Assembly (NCBI GenBank): GCA_900073065.1
Contig: FJOG01000001.1
Location: 2,856,371-2,920,370 of the forward strand
Length of the DNA: 64,000 nucleotides
Reading direction: 5' to 3'
Origin: Phialocephala subalpina
Lineage: Eukaryota > Ascomycota > Leotiomycetes > Helotiales > Mollisiaceae
The notes beneath the pieces were generated by a model. The model did no database searches, was not told where the DNA came from, and saw nothing but the letters and a program-made list of their open reading frames with translations. Both the position numbers and the translations under genes were made by a program. Shown here in pieces: positions 10,942 through 21,300 of the stretch (its first letter is position 1; each line of letters opens with the position of its first letter).

Positions 10942-11718
10942 ATGTTGGGAGCAGCTCCCACTCTCCGAACAGCTGCCATCGGCTGCAGATTACAACCAAC
11001 ACTCCTCACACCCTGCACATACTCCACGACCACATCACCTTCCCCTCTTCAGCCAAAAGAAAGTTCCACAACTTCCAAACGACGAGTACCAATTGCCAGA
11101 CACAATGTAGCTTTCAAATCCACGCCATCGACCATCCGCTATGCCTCCTCAGTCTCCTCTTCACCTCAACCTACCACCTCGACCGATTCTCAAGCTATAA
11201 GCACTGAAAAGCTGGACTGGAACACATTCTTCAAGCTCCGCAAGACGCGAAGATGGTATCAGCTAGGCTCTAGCATCGGAACAGGAATTGGTGGGTTCGT
11301 AGGCGGTGCACAGGTCCTTACCCGCTCAGACATGGACGCTATCGTTGGGCAGATTCCGCTGGATCCGTTCATCACTTTGGGGTTGATCACATTTACCTGC
11401 GGTGGTGTTGGATGGTTAGCTGGACCGATTGTTGGCACTGCGGTCTTCAACTGGAGGAATCGGAAGTTTAGGGGTCAGATGGATGAGAAGGAGAAGGAGT
11501 TCTATAGGCGGATTAAGAGATACAGAGTTGATCCTAGTGCTAGCAGTATGGCGAATCCGGTGCCTGGTATGTTCCTCCCTTTTACCTGGAAGTATGGAAT
11601 CGTACTGATAATCGCAGATTACTACGGTGAGAAAATCTCCAGCGTAGCAGGCTACAGGCAATGGCTCAAGGACCAAAGAGCATTCAACAAAAAGCGAACA
11701 ACCTACATCAAGTACTGA
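10942..11718 (+). CDS. PAM17: Pam17, mitochondrial import motor subunit
   Basis: Two exons, 10942-11566 and 11618-11718, giving 241 residues. The 51-bp intron has donor GTATGT, branch CTGAT and acceptor CGCAG; removal joins NPVP|DYYGEKI. Pam17 is an inner-membrane protein that works with the TIM23 presequence translocase and its import motor. The N-terminal ~90 residues are Ser/Thr/Arg-rich with few acids, as expected of a mitochondrial presequence. The family core then reads LDWNTFFKLRKTRRWYQL. Two membrane segments follow: GSSIGTGIGGFVGGAQV and FITLGLITFTCGGVGWLAGP. A basic C-terminal matrix tail begins NWRNRKFRGQM. The intron length is a multiple of three and has no stop, so the unspliced frame also reads through and adds a hydrophobic 17-residue insert. 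The spliced form matches the family. Confidence 0.9.
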   Translation: MLGAAPTLRTAAIGCRLQPTLLTPCTYSTTTSPSPLQPKESSTTSKRRVPIARHNVAFKSTPSTIRYASSVSSSPQPTTSTDSQAISTEKLDWNTFFKLRKTRRWYQLGSSIGTGIGGFVGGAQVLTRSDMDAIVGQIPLDPFITLGLITFTCGGVGWLAGPIVGTAVFNWRNRKFRGQMDEKEKEFYRRIKRYRVDPSASSMANPVPGMFLPFTWKYGIVLIIADYYGEKISSVAGYRQWLKDQRAFNKKRTTYIKY

Positions 11719-11945
11719 ATTTCATAACGGCCTGGAAGGAACATCGAGAGCGAGACGAACGAGAGCTGGTGCAAGCACATATGCATGTTTTATTATGTCC
11801 TAGGAATGGAATGGAATGAACAGCAAATTCTGCTGAGGAAACGGCGTTATGAGAACCTCTCCCTTGTAGTATCAATGGTGCTTGGGCCGTACACAAAGTA
11901 CGAGTACAAATGAATATCAACCCCCTTCTCTGATCATTCTCTTGG

Positions 11946-13492
11946 CTAGTATTCGGGCCATGAGCTATCTACTTGTTGTTTCCATGCTTTTAGACCTCCT
12001 TTTATGTCTCCGATGTATCGTCCGTTTTTGTCTAGGCCACTCTCCTTGAGCTTCCTTGTCACCACTTGAGAGTCATTTCCAAGTCTGCAAACCACATAGA
12101 TGGGTGAATCAGGAGGTAGTGTTTCTGGGAGCCAACTGGGAAGTTCTCCCTCCGCAGCCAATGCACGATTTCCTTGGAGAGTCGAGATTGGAACATTTAT
12201 CGATCCCTCGATGTTGCAAATGTCGAACTGCACCTTCTCCCTAGTATCAACCAACAAATGCCCAGCTCCCTTCTCTTTCCTGATCGTTTCATACTCCCTA
12301 GCCTCAACCCTCTCCTCAGGCCCAAGAATACTGACCGGAGCATTAACTCCACAAAACAGCAGATAGTCCAGACTGCCGGAAGCCAAACTTTCCAAACTCA
12401 ATCCAGCTGCAGCCGAACAAGCAAAACACTTCGGTCTCCTAGATCTCAACCTCAGGCTCCTAAACGGTGGATTACTATTCGCCGAAAACAACAACATACT
12501 AGCATCTGTCTTCCCCTCTCCACTCCCTTCAGCCTTCAATTTCCCACCAGCAATCAACTTAATAGCTTCTAACGCCTGCAAAACACCCATGACCCCCACC
12601 ACAGGACCTAAGATCCCGCCATCTCCACAAGACACTACGCTTTCCGCAGGAGGAGGTTTGGGAAATACGCAGCGGTAGCAGGGACCGCCTGCTTCGTTTC
12701 CGGGAGGTAGAGATGGGGAGTTTAAGACGATGAGCTGCCCGTCTGTTCTTAGGGCTGAGGCGGAGACGAGAGGTTTCTGGAGGAGGACGCAGATGTCTGA
12801 GATGAGGTACCGGGAGGTGGGGTGGTCTGTACAATCTAGTACCAAATCGTATTGAGAAACAATACTCTCACTATTCTCAGGTGTGAGATGAGATGTATGA
12901 GCGTTGTATTTTAGATTCGGGTTTAGACTATATTATTAGAGAGTGTGAGATGGTGGGGTAAAGAGGGGCATACGATTTTAGATATGAGATTGCAGAATCC
13001 ACTTTCTTCATGCCAACTTTTGATGTGCTGTGTAGGATTTGTCGATGGAGGTTTGAGGTTTCGACTTCGTCGCCGTCTACGATGCCTATTGTTCCTACTC
13101 CGGCTCCGGCTAGGTACGCTGCTGCTGGACATCCGAGACCTCCTGCTCCTACTATGAGGACGGAAGCTGCTTTGAGGCGAAGTTGCCCTGCACAAGGTTA
13201 GTATTGAGAGAAGGGCTTGCAGGTGAGATTTACCTTGAATTCCAATATTGGGGACAATCATCTGTCTCCCATATCTTTTGTATTCTTCAGATGATAGTGG
13301 CCATTTTCCAGGAGTCACGGGATGCTGCACCGATAAATCGTTCAGGGGGGTTTCAATCCCAGGAGCTTCATTTTGAGTTTCTACGCTTGCAAGTTGCTCC
13401 TTTAGCTTTTGAAGCTGCTCCTCTGTGGCAGTTATCTGTTGCCGAAGCTGCTCTGCTGTCTGCGTTGCTGCATCCATCATATGGTTCGTCAT
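11946..13492 (-). CDS. UBA4: Uba4/MOCS3: adenylyltransferase-sulfurtransferase
   Basis: Three exons: complement 13234-13492, 12974-13187, 11946-12927, giving 484 residues; both introns are 46 bp. Uba4 activates the ubiquitin-like protein Urm1 and passes sulfur to it for tRNA wobble-uridine thiolation (and urmylation). The N-terminus is a short coiled coil ([20 protein letters not shown]). Splicing restores the ATP site [21 protein letters not shown] and SNLHRQILH. The E1-like catalytic Cys is in [10 protein letters not shown] (about residue 258). Zinc is bound by CYRC and CFAC. The C-terminal rhodanese domain carries its active-site Cys in [10 protein letters not shown] (about residue 438). 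Start codons at 13492, 13480 and 13477 are all possible; I chose the outermost ATG. It diverges from SLX9 with 153 bp between the start codons. Confidence 0.93.
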
Positions 13493-13645
13493 GAAGGAGA
13501 GGTGCAAGCCGCTTCATAAATTTTGTGATTTTTATTCGTTTGACCTTCCCCAGATTTCGCAGCCACCACAAAATTTCCAACGTCGTACAACCGCACCACC
13601 AGACTCCAAGTACATTCATTGAAATCCTTCTGGACATCTGCAATC

Positions 13646-14301
13646 ATGGTATACCCAACAATTACTCCGTACTATGCCCCAGAAGCTAACAATACTCCCA
13701 GGCGCCCACAGCACCCAAAAAGCGCCCCTCCATCCGGAGCAAGACGACAAAAACCCCCAACTCAGGCTCAGGCATGATGGCTCGCCTTCCTCCCACACAC
13801 CGCGAAGGAGCCATAATATCCGACACATTCATAAACTCCAAAAAAGACAAACGAACAATCAAACATTCCGCCTTCGTGAATCGAATCGAAAAAGCCCAAC
13901 ACAAAGCCCTCAAACGACGACGTCCGAACAAGAAGCTCACGACTACGATGGAAGGATTAGCTGATGCGTTGCCGGATGTGGAGGAGCTTGTGAAGGGGAA
14001 GATTGCGGGGGAGGGAAAGATCAAGATGAAGAGTTTGAGGAGTAAGCCGGGGGCGTTGAAGAGGAAGGAGAAGTTGGAACGGGTGGAGAGGGAGAGGTTT
14101 GGGAGGAATATGGCGCAGATTATGGGGGTTAGGGAGGAGGTGAATATGAGTGTGCCTGTTGCTACCATAGATGTGGAGGGAAGAGCTGCCCCGGCTCCAG
14201 CTCCTGTGCAAAGTGCCACATCGAGCAGGTTTGCGGCGCTGAGGGCGTGGGCCAATGCGAATATGGAGAAGAATCCGGCATTCGAGAAAACTAGCAATTG
14301 A
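13646..14301 (+). CDS. SLX9: Slx9-like ribosome biogenesis factor
   Basis: Two exons: 13646-13648 and 13702-14301, giving 200 residues. The coding part of exon 1 is just the ATG. A 53-bp intron (donor GTATAC, branch GCTAAC, acceptor CCCAG) follows, and exon 2 opens APTAPKKRPSIRSK, the usual basic start of fungal Slx9. The core REGAIISDTFINSKKDKRTI and KHSAFVNRIEKAQHKALKRR matches the family. The C-terminus ends RFAALRAWANANMEKNPAF, a typical Slx9/FAM207A terminal helix. Slx9 acts in export and maturation of the small ribosomal subunit, in the nucleolus. An internal in-frame Met at 13774 would give a shorter protein lacking the basic N-terminus. The head-to-head arrangement with UBA4 suggests a shared promoter. 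Confidence 0.85.
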
Positions 14302-14655
14302 GCATAGCATTCATGGCATGGTATGTATTTCTATCGTTTCTGATTTTGCCCGTTCATTTCCTCGTCAAACTGTGAGGGAAGTTCCCAAAATTTTTTCATT
14401 ACCTTGAGGGGGCTTTGCGCTTCTGGATACAGCACCACGACGAAATCACCTACTCTCATGCTCTACTCCTTCACTATATATCTGACACTTCTTTTAGAGC
14501 TTTCAACTATATGATTGCACTCTTAAGCACGATGATGCCCATCACGTGCAGCTTTCTTCAACCCCGCCATACGTCATATACATAAGTTTTACAAATAGCT
14601 TTTGGACCTCAACGATGGATTCTCTGCTTCTCTCTATACATTAAAGACAGTCAAG
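14302..14655. other. Intergenic, SLX9 to TIM-barrel gene
   Basis: 354 bp holding the SLX9 3' region and the promoter of the next gene. An ATG at 14602, in frame with the next gene, would add 18 residues of unremarkable sequence. Confidence 0.4.
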
Positions 14656-15894
14656 ATGTCAATCTCAAGATCCTCACTTGACTCAATCTCCACCTCCTTC
14701 GCCACGGTGTCGGTAGGCACTCCAAACGACCCTCTGGAAGACAAGCTCAAAGCCATATCAAACGCGGGGTTCCAAGCAGTCGAATTAGGATTCTCAGACT
14801 TGCTATCCTTTGCTTCGAAATATCATAAGAAGGAGATCAAAGAGGATGATTATGATTCGCTTTGCGAGGCTGGGGCGGAGGTCAAGGCGTTGTGCAAGAA
14901 GTACAATTTGGAGATTATGATGCTTCAACCGTTTTCGAACTTTGAGGGTTGGGAAGCGGGGTCGAAGGAGAGGAATGATGCTTTTAAGAGGGCGAAGGGG
15001 TGGATTAGGATTATGCAAGCGGTGGGGACAGATATGTTACAGGTTTGGATCCCCTTCCATAACTTCTTTTTCATCCCTGCTCTTGGAAGGGCTTTGGTTG
15101 CCTTTCCAAATTCCACACTGTCTAAAGTTTGCATTCGAACTTTGTTGTACTCCAAGATTGCACAAAGTCCCAAGTCGATGACCGACATACAACCCATACT
15201 TTACTCCAAGCGCAGTACTAACAACCAACAGATTGGTTCCTCAGACTCCCCAAATATATCCTCCTCCACCGAAGCTCTGGCCTCCGACCTCCGCGAACTC
15301 TGTGACCTCCTAGCCCCGCACTCCTTTCGCCTAGCCTACGAAAACTGGTGCTGGGCAACCCACGCACCAACCTGGTCCTTAATATGGACCATCGTCCAAG
15401 TTGTCAACCGTCCCAACATCGGCCTCTGCCTCGACACCTTCCAATCCGTCGGCTCTGAATACGCTGACCCCACTACCTCCTCCGGCCTAATCGAAAATCA
15501 AGGCATACAACAAAAACTCGAAATGAATTTCAAGCATTCATGTATTGAGTTAGCGAGGACAGTACCGAAAGAGAAGATCTATTTATTGCGGATCAGTGAT
15601 GCGTATAAACCCTCGACACCGTTTAAAGATGAGGTTGTGGACGGGCTGAGGCCGAGGGGACGGTGGAGTCATGATTTTAGACCTTATTTGTGGAATGGGG
15701 GATACCTGACGCCGCAGTGTGTGGATTTCGCAAAGGCGGTATTGGGGACGGGGGCGAGATGCTGGTTTAGTGCGGAAGTTTTTGATGGGGGGAAGGATGG
15801 GAAGGGAGGTATGAAGCAGTATGAGATGGGAGCGTTTTGTAAGGGGGCGATGGAAAGTCATAGGAAGTTGTTGGATGCTTGTGCGGATTCTTAG
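14656..15894 (+). CDS. Sugar-phosphate isomerase/3-dehydroshikimate dehydratase-like
   Basis: Two exons, 14656-15042 and 15232-15894, giving 349 residues. The 189-bp intron has donor GTTTGG, a near-consensus branch TACTAAC and acceptor CAACAG; splicing joins DMLQ|IGSSDS. The protein is an AP-endonuclease-2 type TIM barrel. Family blocks are NAGFQAVELGFSDLLSFA, MLQPFSNFEGW, FRLAYENWCWATHAPTW and NIGLCLDTFQSVG. The Glu, Asp, His and Glu residues in these and in the C-terminal YLLRISDAY and CWFSAEVFDGG probably bind a divalent metal. Fungal relatives dehydrate 3-dehydroshikimate to protocatechuate in quinate use, but other members isomerise sugars, so the substrate is open. No other quinate gene is nearby. 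The intron is a stop-free multiple of three. Confidence 0.8.
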   Translation: MSISRSSLDSISTSFATVSVGTPNDPLEDKLKAISNAGFQAVELGFSDLLSFASKYHKKEIKEDDYDSLCEAGAEVKALCKKYNLEIMMLQPFSNFEGWEAGSKERNDAFKRAKGWIRIMQAVGTDMLQVWIPFHNFFFIPALGRALVAFPNSTLSKVCIRTLLYSKIAQSPKSMTDIQPILYSKRSTNNQQIGSSDSPNISSSTEALASDLRELCDLLAPHSFRLAYENWCWATHAPTWSLIWTIVQVVNRPNIGLCLDTFQSVGSEYADPTTSSGLIENQGIQQKLEMNFKHSCIELARTVPKEKIYLLRISDAYKPSTPFKDEVVDGLRPRGRWSHDFRPYLWNGGYLTPQCVDFAKAVLGTGARCWFSAEVFDGGKDGKGGMKQYEMGAFCKGAMESHRKLLDACADS

Positions 15895-16677
15895 GGAGTG
15901 GTAGAATCGAAAAGTCCAATTCCAGGATTTTGGCCTGGCAGAAAGGTCGTTCCCTCGTTGGACATTTTGAAGACGTGATTTTCCGTGGTTCCCTTATGCA
16001 AACTTGCTTCTAATACCCTAAGAGAGAAACAGTCTTAAGAGTCTCCATCTAAAGTTTTGCGGGGAATATGATATTCTTGGCAATATATGCTTGTCATGCC
16101 AAGATGGATGTACGTATATCATCGCCGAGAGTAGTAACATGTCAATCTTGACTGGCAAAAGCTCGAATATCACGCGGTAATCATAGTAGACATTTCTTGG
16201 TGGTTATGAACTCCACAGATATCTCCTTAGGATCCCCCATTTTGCCAACCCCGCTCTAGGCCCCTCCATCCCAACCAAAGCATGAAAGCTTCCCAGCCCA
16301 AATCCCAAATTCCCTCCCTGCCAGCGGTCCAGTGCCTCTTGATACACGAAACTCGAAATTCAGATCCAACCAAACCGCAAATAATTGAGGCAAAGAAGCC
16401 AGTCCAGCATCGAGCATCTCCGTGGAGCAACTGTATCGTAAAAGAAAGAACTCCTTGCGCCCTCGCTATTCTCGTTTCTGGGTCTGTATCTTCTGTCTCG
16501 TGTACTGTATTGACGTCTTCATGTCTTCGTAAGGGTGTCTCAATCCATGAGGTTATGAGTCGATTCTAGGCGGGCTTCTCGAGTCTGTCTTTCCCTTCAT
16601 GAACGGTGACGACGAGCGAGATTCTTCGTGCCTATTTCCTGTCAGTCCAGACCTTTCAATCCCAAAAATAATCAGAC
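15895..16677. other. Convergent 3' intergenic region
   Basis: 783 bp between two converging genes. It probably holds both 3' UTRs. No coding frame recognised. Confidence 0.45.
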
Positions 16678-17610
16678 TCACGATCTCCTCCGTTCCCCCT
16701 CCTTCCTAAACCCCTCAATCGTCTTCAACATCTCCTTCCGTCCACCATTAGCATCCACCAACTTGCCCCCCATACTCATGCTAACCTTCTCCCTCGCATT
16801 CGCGCTCAACAACCTCTTCAACAACAAATGCCTCATCTGTATACAAACATACACCCCACAATCACTACTATTCTCCTGCTGCGGACTATCTTCCAGATTC
16901 ATAAACCGTAGTGGCCGTCCTAACAATTGCCCCAACTTATCCGTCGCCAAGAATGCTTCATTGTAATTACTCGGCGTCAAAGAATCGTAATGGAATGCTA
17001 CACCGTCGATTACTGAGACTAGGAGTAAGGACCAGTGAGAACCGCCTTCAGCGACAGAGACGTTGCGTGCGTCGTTGATGGGGAGGAAGATGTGAGTTGT
17101 TCGTGAGAAGTTGGGGAGTGCGTCTTTTAGTGTTAGGGGGTTGGGCGTTTGCATTAGCATGAATGCCATGGACGGGCGGAGGAGGACGATGTGTGAGGAG
17201 GGGTATTTCTTTAGTTCTTCGCGCTCGAGATATCTGCCGCTGTTAGAGCGTCTGGTCCGGAGATTGTGGGATTAGGCTGCGTACTCTTCCCAGAATGCGA
17301 TTGTCTGTTAAAACGAACATAATTAGCATGTAGAATAGGGTAGGCAGGAAGGCACGTACATTGTCAGTCAACCAGTCATTCTTCAACGTATCAACATCCT
17401 CCTTCGTCACTATTCCCAACTATCAGTTCCATTTCTCCGCATCGCAACTCCATGAAGTCTCAACTTACATCGTATGTCATAATCTACTCAATGATCAGTC
17501 TCAGTCTTTTGCAGATCCGGAGCTCACTTACAACTAAGATACGCATCATCAGGAGCCAACTGTTTCCGTTCAGCATGCCTGGTTAGCCACTGTCTTGCCT
17601 TGGAAACCAT
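16678..17610 (-). CDS. DEN1: NEDD8-specific protease (DEN1/SENP8, C48 family)
   Basis: Five exons: complement 17532-17610, 17469-17483, 17360-17409, 17285-17304, 16678-17233, giving 239 residues. Introns are 48, 59, 55 and 51 bp. Exon 2 is 15 nt and exon 4 is 20 nt. Splicing restores the family text YLSYYDIRLTKEDVD, LKNDWLTDNTIAFWEEYLER and IVLLRPSMAF. Catalytic residues are His121 (GGSHWSLLLV), Asp138 (FHYDSL), a Gln in DSPQQENSSDCG and Cys180. The enzyme processes Nedd8 and removes it from cullins and other targets. The C-terminus may use a further splice: a good donor GTGAGT lies next to the stop, and with the acceptor GACAG near 16634 it would change the end only from RRRS to RRRSK. The length matches SENP8-like enzymes. 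Confidence 0.88.
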
Positions 17611-18327
17611 GACTTCCACTACGGATTTCTCGCCGGGGGACATCAGGAAAAGGAAGTGAACTGCAGACGTACAGAATCGCCAAAGTGTCTGCTAACTCTC
17701 CCTTTGAATGGGTGGAAGCCGTCGCGTCCCATTTTTTCCTTTTTCTTGTGCTGCAGCACGGCGTCAGATGAGGTGGGGGAAGGCTGAGGGCGGTTTGTCT
17801 CGAATTTTGGTCTGCCTTGCGGGCAGGCTACAATTCGAAGATGTGCTGGCGAGTAGCAATGAAGGAGCAGAAGTCGTGAATCGCAATATTCGGTGTGGTG
17901 TTGTTGTCGCAGTCAACTCATGCAAGGTTATAGTCCGGAAGTTGGTGGGGAAATTGGGGCTGGTCCTTCGGCATGTCTGGACGTCATCAGCCACGGAAAT
18001 GGAGATTCAGCCCCCGAGACACGTCGCTTGGGCAGTGTAAAAAAAAACCCAATCATCGCGGCCATCATCATCATTAACTCATAAATTTGCATTCATTGAA
18101 ACAGCTCTGTGCATTAGACAGCTGCTCAGCCATCAAGTAATTGTACATGCCTTGCCAGAAAGCGCTCCGCAGCTCCTGCAATAAATTGAGGCCTCTCTTA
18201 CAGCAAAAGTTTACCCAGCTATTCGCGACCAATACATCAAAATAGCTAGTGTTCCGAAGGCCAGATACCATCCACAACCCACTGTTGTCGACATATCAGC
18301 CATAATGTCTCGCACAGGACCTACAAT
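17611..18327. other. Intergenic region
   Basis: 717 bp between the 5' end of the NEDD8 protease gene and the 3' end of the axis-protein gene, both on the minus strand. It should hold the protease promoter. No gene seen. Confidence 0.45.
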
Positions 18328-21300
18328 TCAAGACTCGGAAACCTTTCGTCCATCAGAGATCTGCTTCCGAACATCGTCTTGCTGCTTACGCCAGACCTTC
18401 TCGAAGCGGGTGACTTGGTTCTCCTTGAGGTCATCGGCACTCTCTTGAATGAAGCCCTTTGCCTCTGTGTACACGGTCGTCATCTCTTGCTTCTTGCTGT
18501 CCAGACTTTGCAGAATCTTCGTTCTCTCGTCGTTACGCTTGGTTGTGAGGTTCTCCATGATCTTGCCACCGTTCTTACGATATTGCTCAACCATGAGTTC
18601 CATTCGATCTTCTTCGTCACTAAGGCGAATGATAACTTCCTAGATCATGTCTTAGTACTCATTTGATGTGAAGGGGCACATAAACTTACATCAGCAACTC
18701 GGTGGACGGCATCACTGAGAGATTTGTAGTGAGGTCTCAATGCCATGTTCCATTCCTCGTTCGGCACCGGTCTCTCACTCAATGGTTCTCGAGAAGAATC
18801 GCTCGACTCGGAATGATAGGAAGGGCCGTTAGTCATGTCGCTAGGCTCGGACAGATGATCGACATAGCGATGCTTTGGGTCGACTAGAGTTTGTTCGGGG
18901 TCGAAACCAGATTGGCGATTTCTGTTTTCACGACCACCGTTCTTCTCTTGCGGGAAGTGGACTCTTGGGGTATCACGAGGCAACTTGGGCAGCTCGTATT
19001 GACGTGCCTGTTCATGATGTTCTTGTGGAGCTCGAGACCGTTCCTTGACAACCTCATCTCTTGGTTTCGCCAATTGGTATTGACGTTCTTGCTCACGATG
19101 ACCTTGTGAAATTCGAGAGCGATTCTTGGCAGCCTCGTTTCTTGGCTCGGGCAGCTCGAACTGAAGCTTTTGCTCGCGATGATCTTGCGGAATTCGAGAG
19201 CGGTCATGAATAATCTCATTTCTCGACTTGGGCTGCTCGCGCTGAAGTTCCTGCTCACGACGATCATGATCAACTTGCGAACGGTCATCGACAGCCTCAT
19301 TAGTTAACTTTCGACCCCGCTTCACAGCGCTTGCTCGGAGTCGGTCTGTGAAGTTGCTTGATTTTCGGGACTTGTCCGCGAAAGGATCAGGAAGTGGTTT
19401 GCCATGAGCAATAACCTCCTTGCTGGCGATTTCCGTGTACTGACCTTGGTCGGTCTTCTCGTGTGCGACATAACGCGTGTTCACCTCTTCAGGCGAAGAA
19501 GGTTGGGCTTTAGATCTCGCACCTAAGGTGACTTTGGGTCCGAAAATTTCAGAAATTCTTCGGGGTCGGGCTTGGTCTGCCGCGCTGCCTTCGCCAGCCT
19601 CCTCACCATTTGCATGCACCGGACCATTACCTGCCTTGTCCTGGACAAGTCTCTGCTTTAGTTTGCTAATGTGGTCAATTGGAACACTGTTGGGGGCCAG
19701 TGGACTGCCATTGACGTCGACCCGGGATCCTTGGGAGCTTGCCTGTCTAGATCGAGTCGGTCTCGCCTTGGTCTTTGGATCCGGCGGCGGACTGCTATGA
19801 AGAAGGGCATCGCCCGAATCATCGTCTTGATAACCAACATCTTGAACTGGACTGTCCACAATTTCAATCGGATCACCCGAAATATGAATCGGGCTCTCTC
19901 GGCGCTTTGAGGGTGGGCTCTGGACATCAGCAAGATTGGCTTCGTCATGCTTTCTCTTTCGACTAGAAGTTGTGTTGATACTTTGGGGTGTTTCCTCAGA
20001 GTGCTGCATAGCTTCAACAGAGTGGTTGACAACGCTCTTACGAGTACTCGATCGGCCTTGGTTCAACGGTCCTTGGGCACCAAACGATATGATTGGTGGC
20101 TTGCGGAACACCTTGTCGTCCATCAAAGGCTTTTCTGCTGCGACATCCTTCGGTGTTTCGTCAGCTGATTTGGCCTTTTCCAAGCGGGGACTTCGGCGTA
20201 CAGGAGAAGATGGCTTTGTATTTGAAGATCGACTCTTCTTCGGCGGCTCTTGCTTTGGTGCGACGGTGGCGGTCTTGGCTTGAGTCTCTGAACGCTGGAC
20301 ACCTTCATTAAGCTTGCTGACCTCAGGTCTGATCGACTTGGGAATTCGAGGTTGCTTCGATCCCTCTTGCTTTGATGCTGTCTGAGTATGAGCTGTCAGG
20401 ACTTGAGCGTCTTCCTTGGCGTTGGCAACCTCATGCTCGTTTGGCTTGTGACGCTTGGATGGAGCAGTCTCAGTCTTCGCAGCATTTTCAGCCTTGCGCT
20501 TCTTGTTGGCACGGTCGACTTTCTCCGATTTCTCCTTTGTCGCGACCACCTCCTTGCCAGTATCCACTTCCTTAGGCTTTGGCTTTACAGCAACAGGCTC
20601 TGCTGCTTCTCCAGCCATGGCAACGTCGGGCTCATCTGGAGACTCGGCCATTGCTTCCACCATTGCTTCTTCAGTAGTTGGCTTGTGATTCTCCTGCTCA
20701 CTTGCTCCTTCTGAATCAAGCTTGGTAGCGGCTTCAGCATGAGAGACTGATGGCACAGGAGCTCGCAGAATGGGCGATGCAAATTCGGGGACATCATAAA
20801 ACGCTGGCTTCGGACTCTCTTGCGGGATGATAGGTTTCTCCTTTAGTGGGGCGGTAACCTTAACCACAGGTTTGGTCTTGCGACTTGGAGGATTCTCAGC
20901 ATCAGCCATATCTATGTCCGCCTGCAGTGAGGTTTTCCCGCCTGCTGGCTTCTCCTCGGTCAAATGCTTTGGGGTGGGATTGTCAACTTTCGGTTCGTTG
21001 GTGATGGGGACAGCAACTTGGTCATCGTCATCAAGGTCTCCGAAGATAGTGTCTAGCTTAGAGGCCATCTCGATGCCAGATTTTCTAGTAGGCCGGTTCG
21101 CTGGAGCAGCAGCAGCCATACCTGATGTAGCAGGAGCGACCGGAGCCTTGCTCTGGGACTTCTTGGGGGTCGCGCTGTACAAATCGTCATCGTCTACGGT
21201 GCCATTTACTGGTCCAGGAATGACCGGGCTGCTGGTGGGCCCGTCGCTTTGTAACTGCAGCATGTCTTGATCGTTAAGCTCGATCAAGGTCTGGGCTGGC

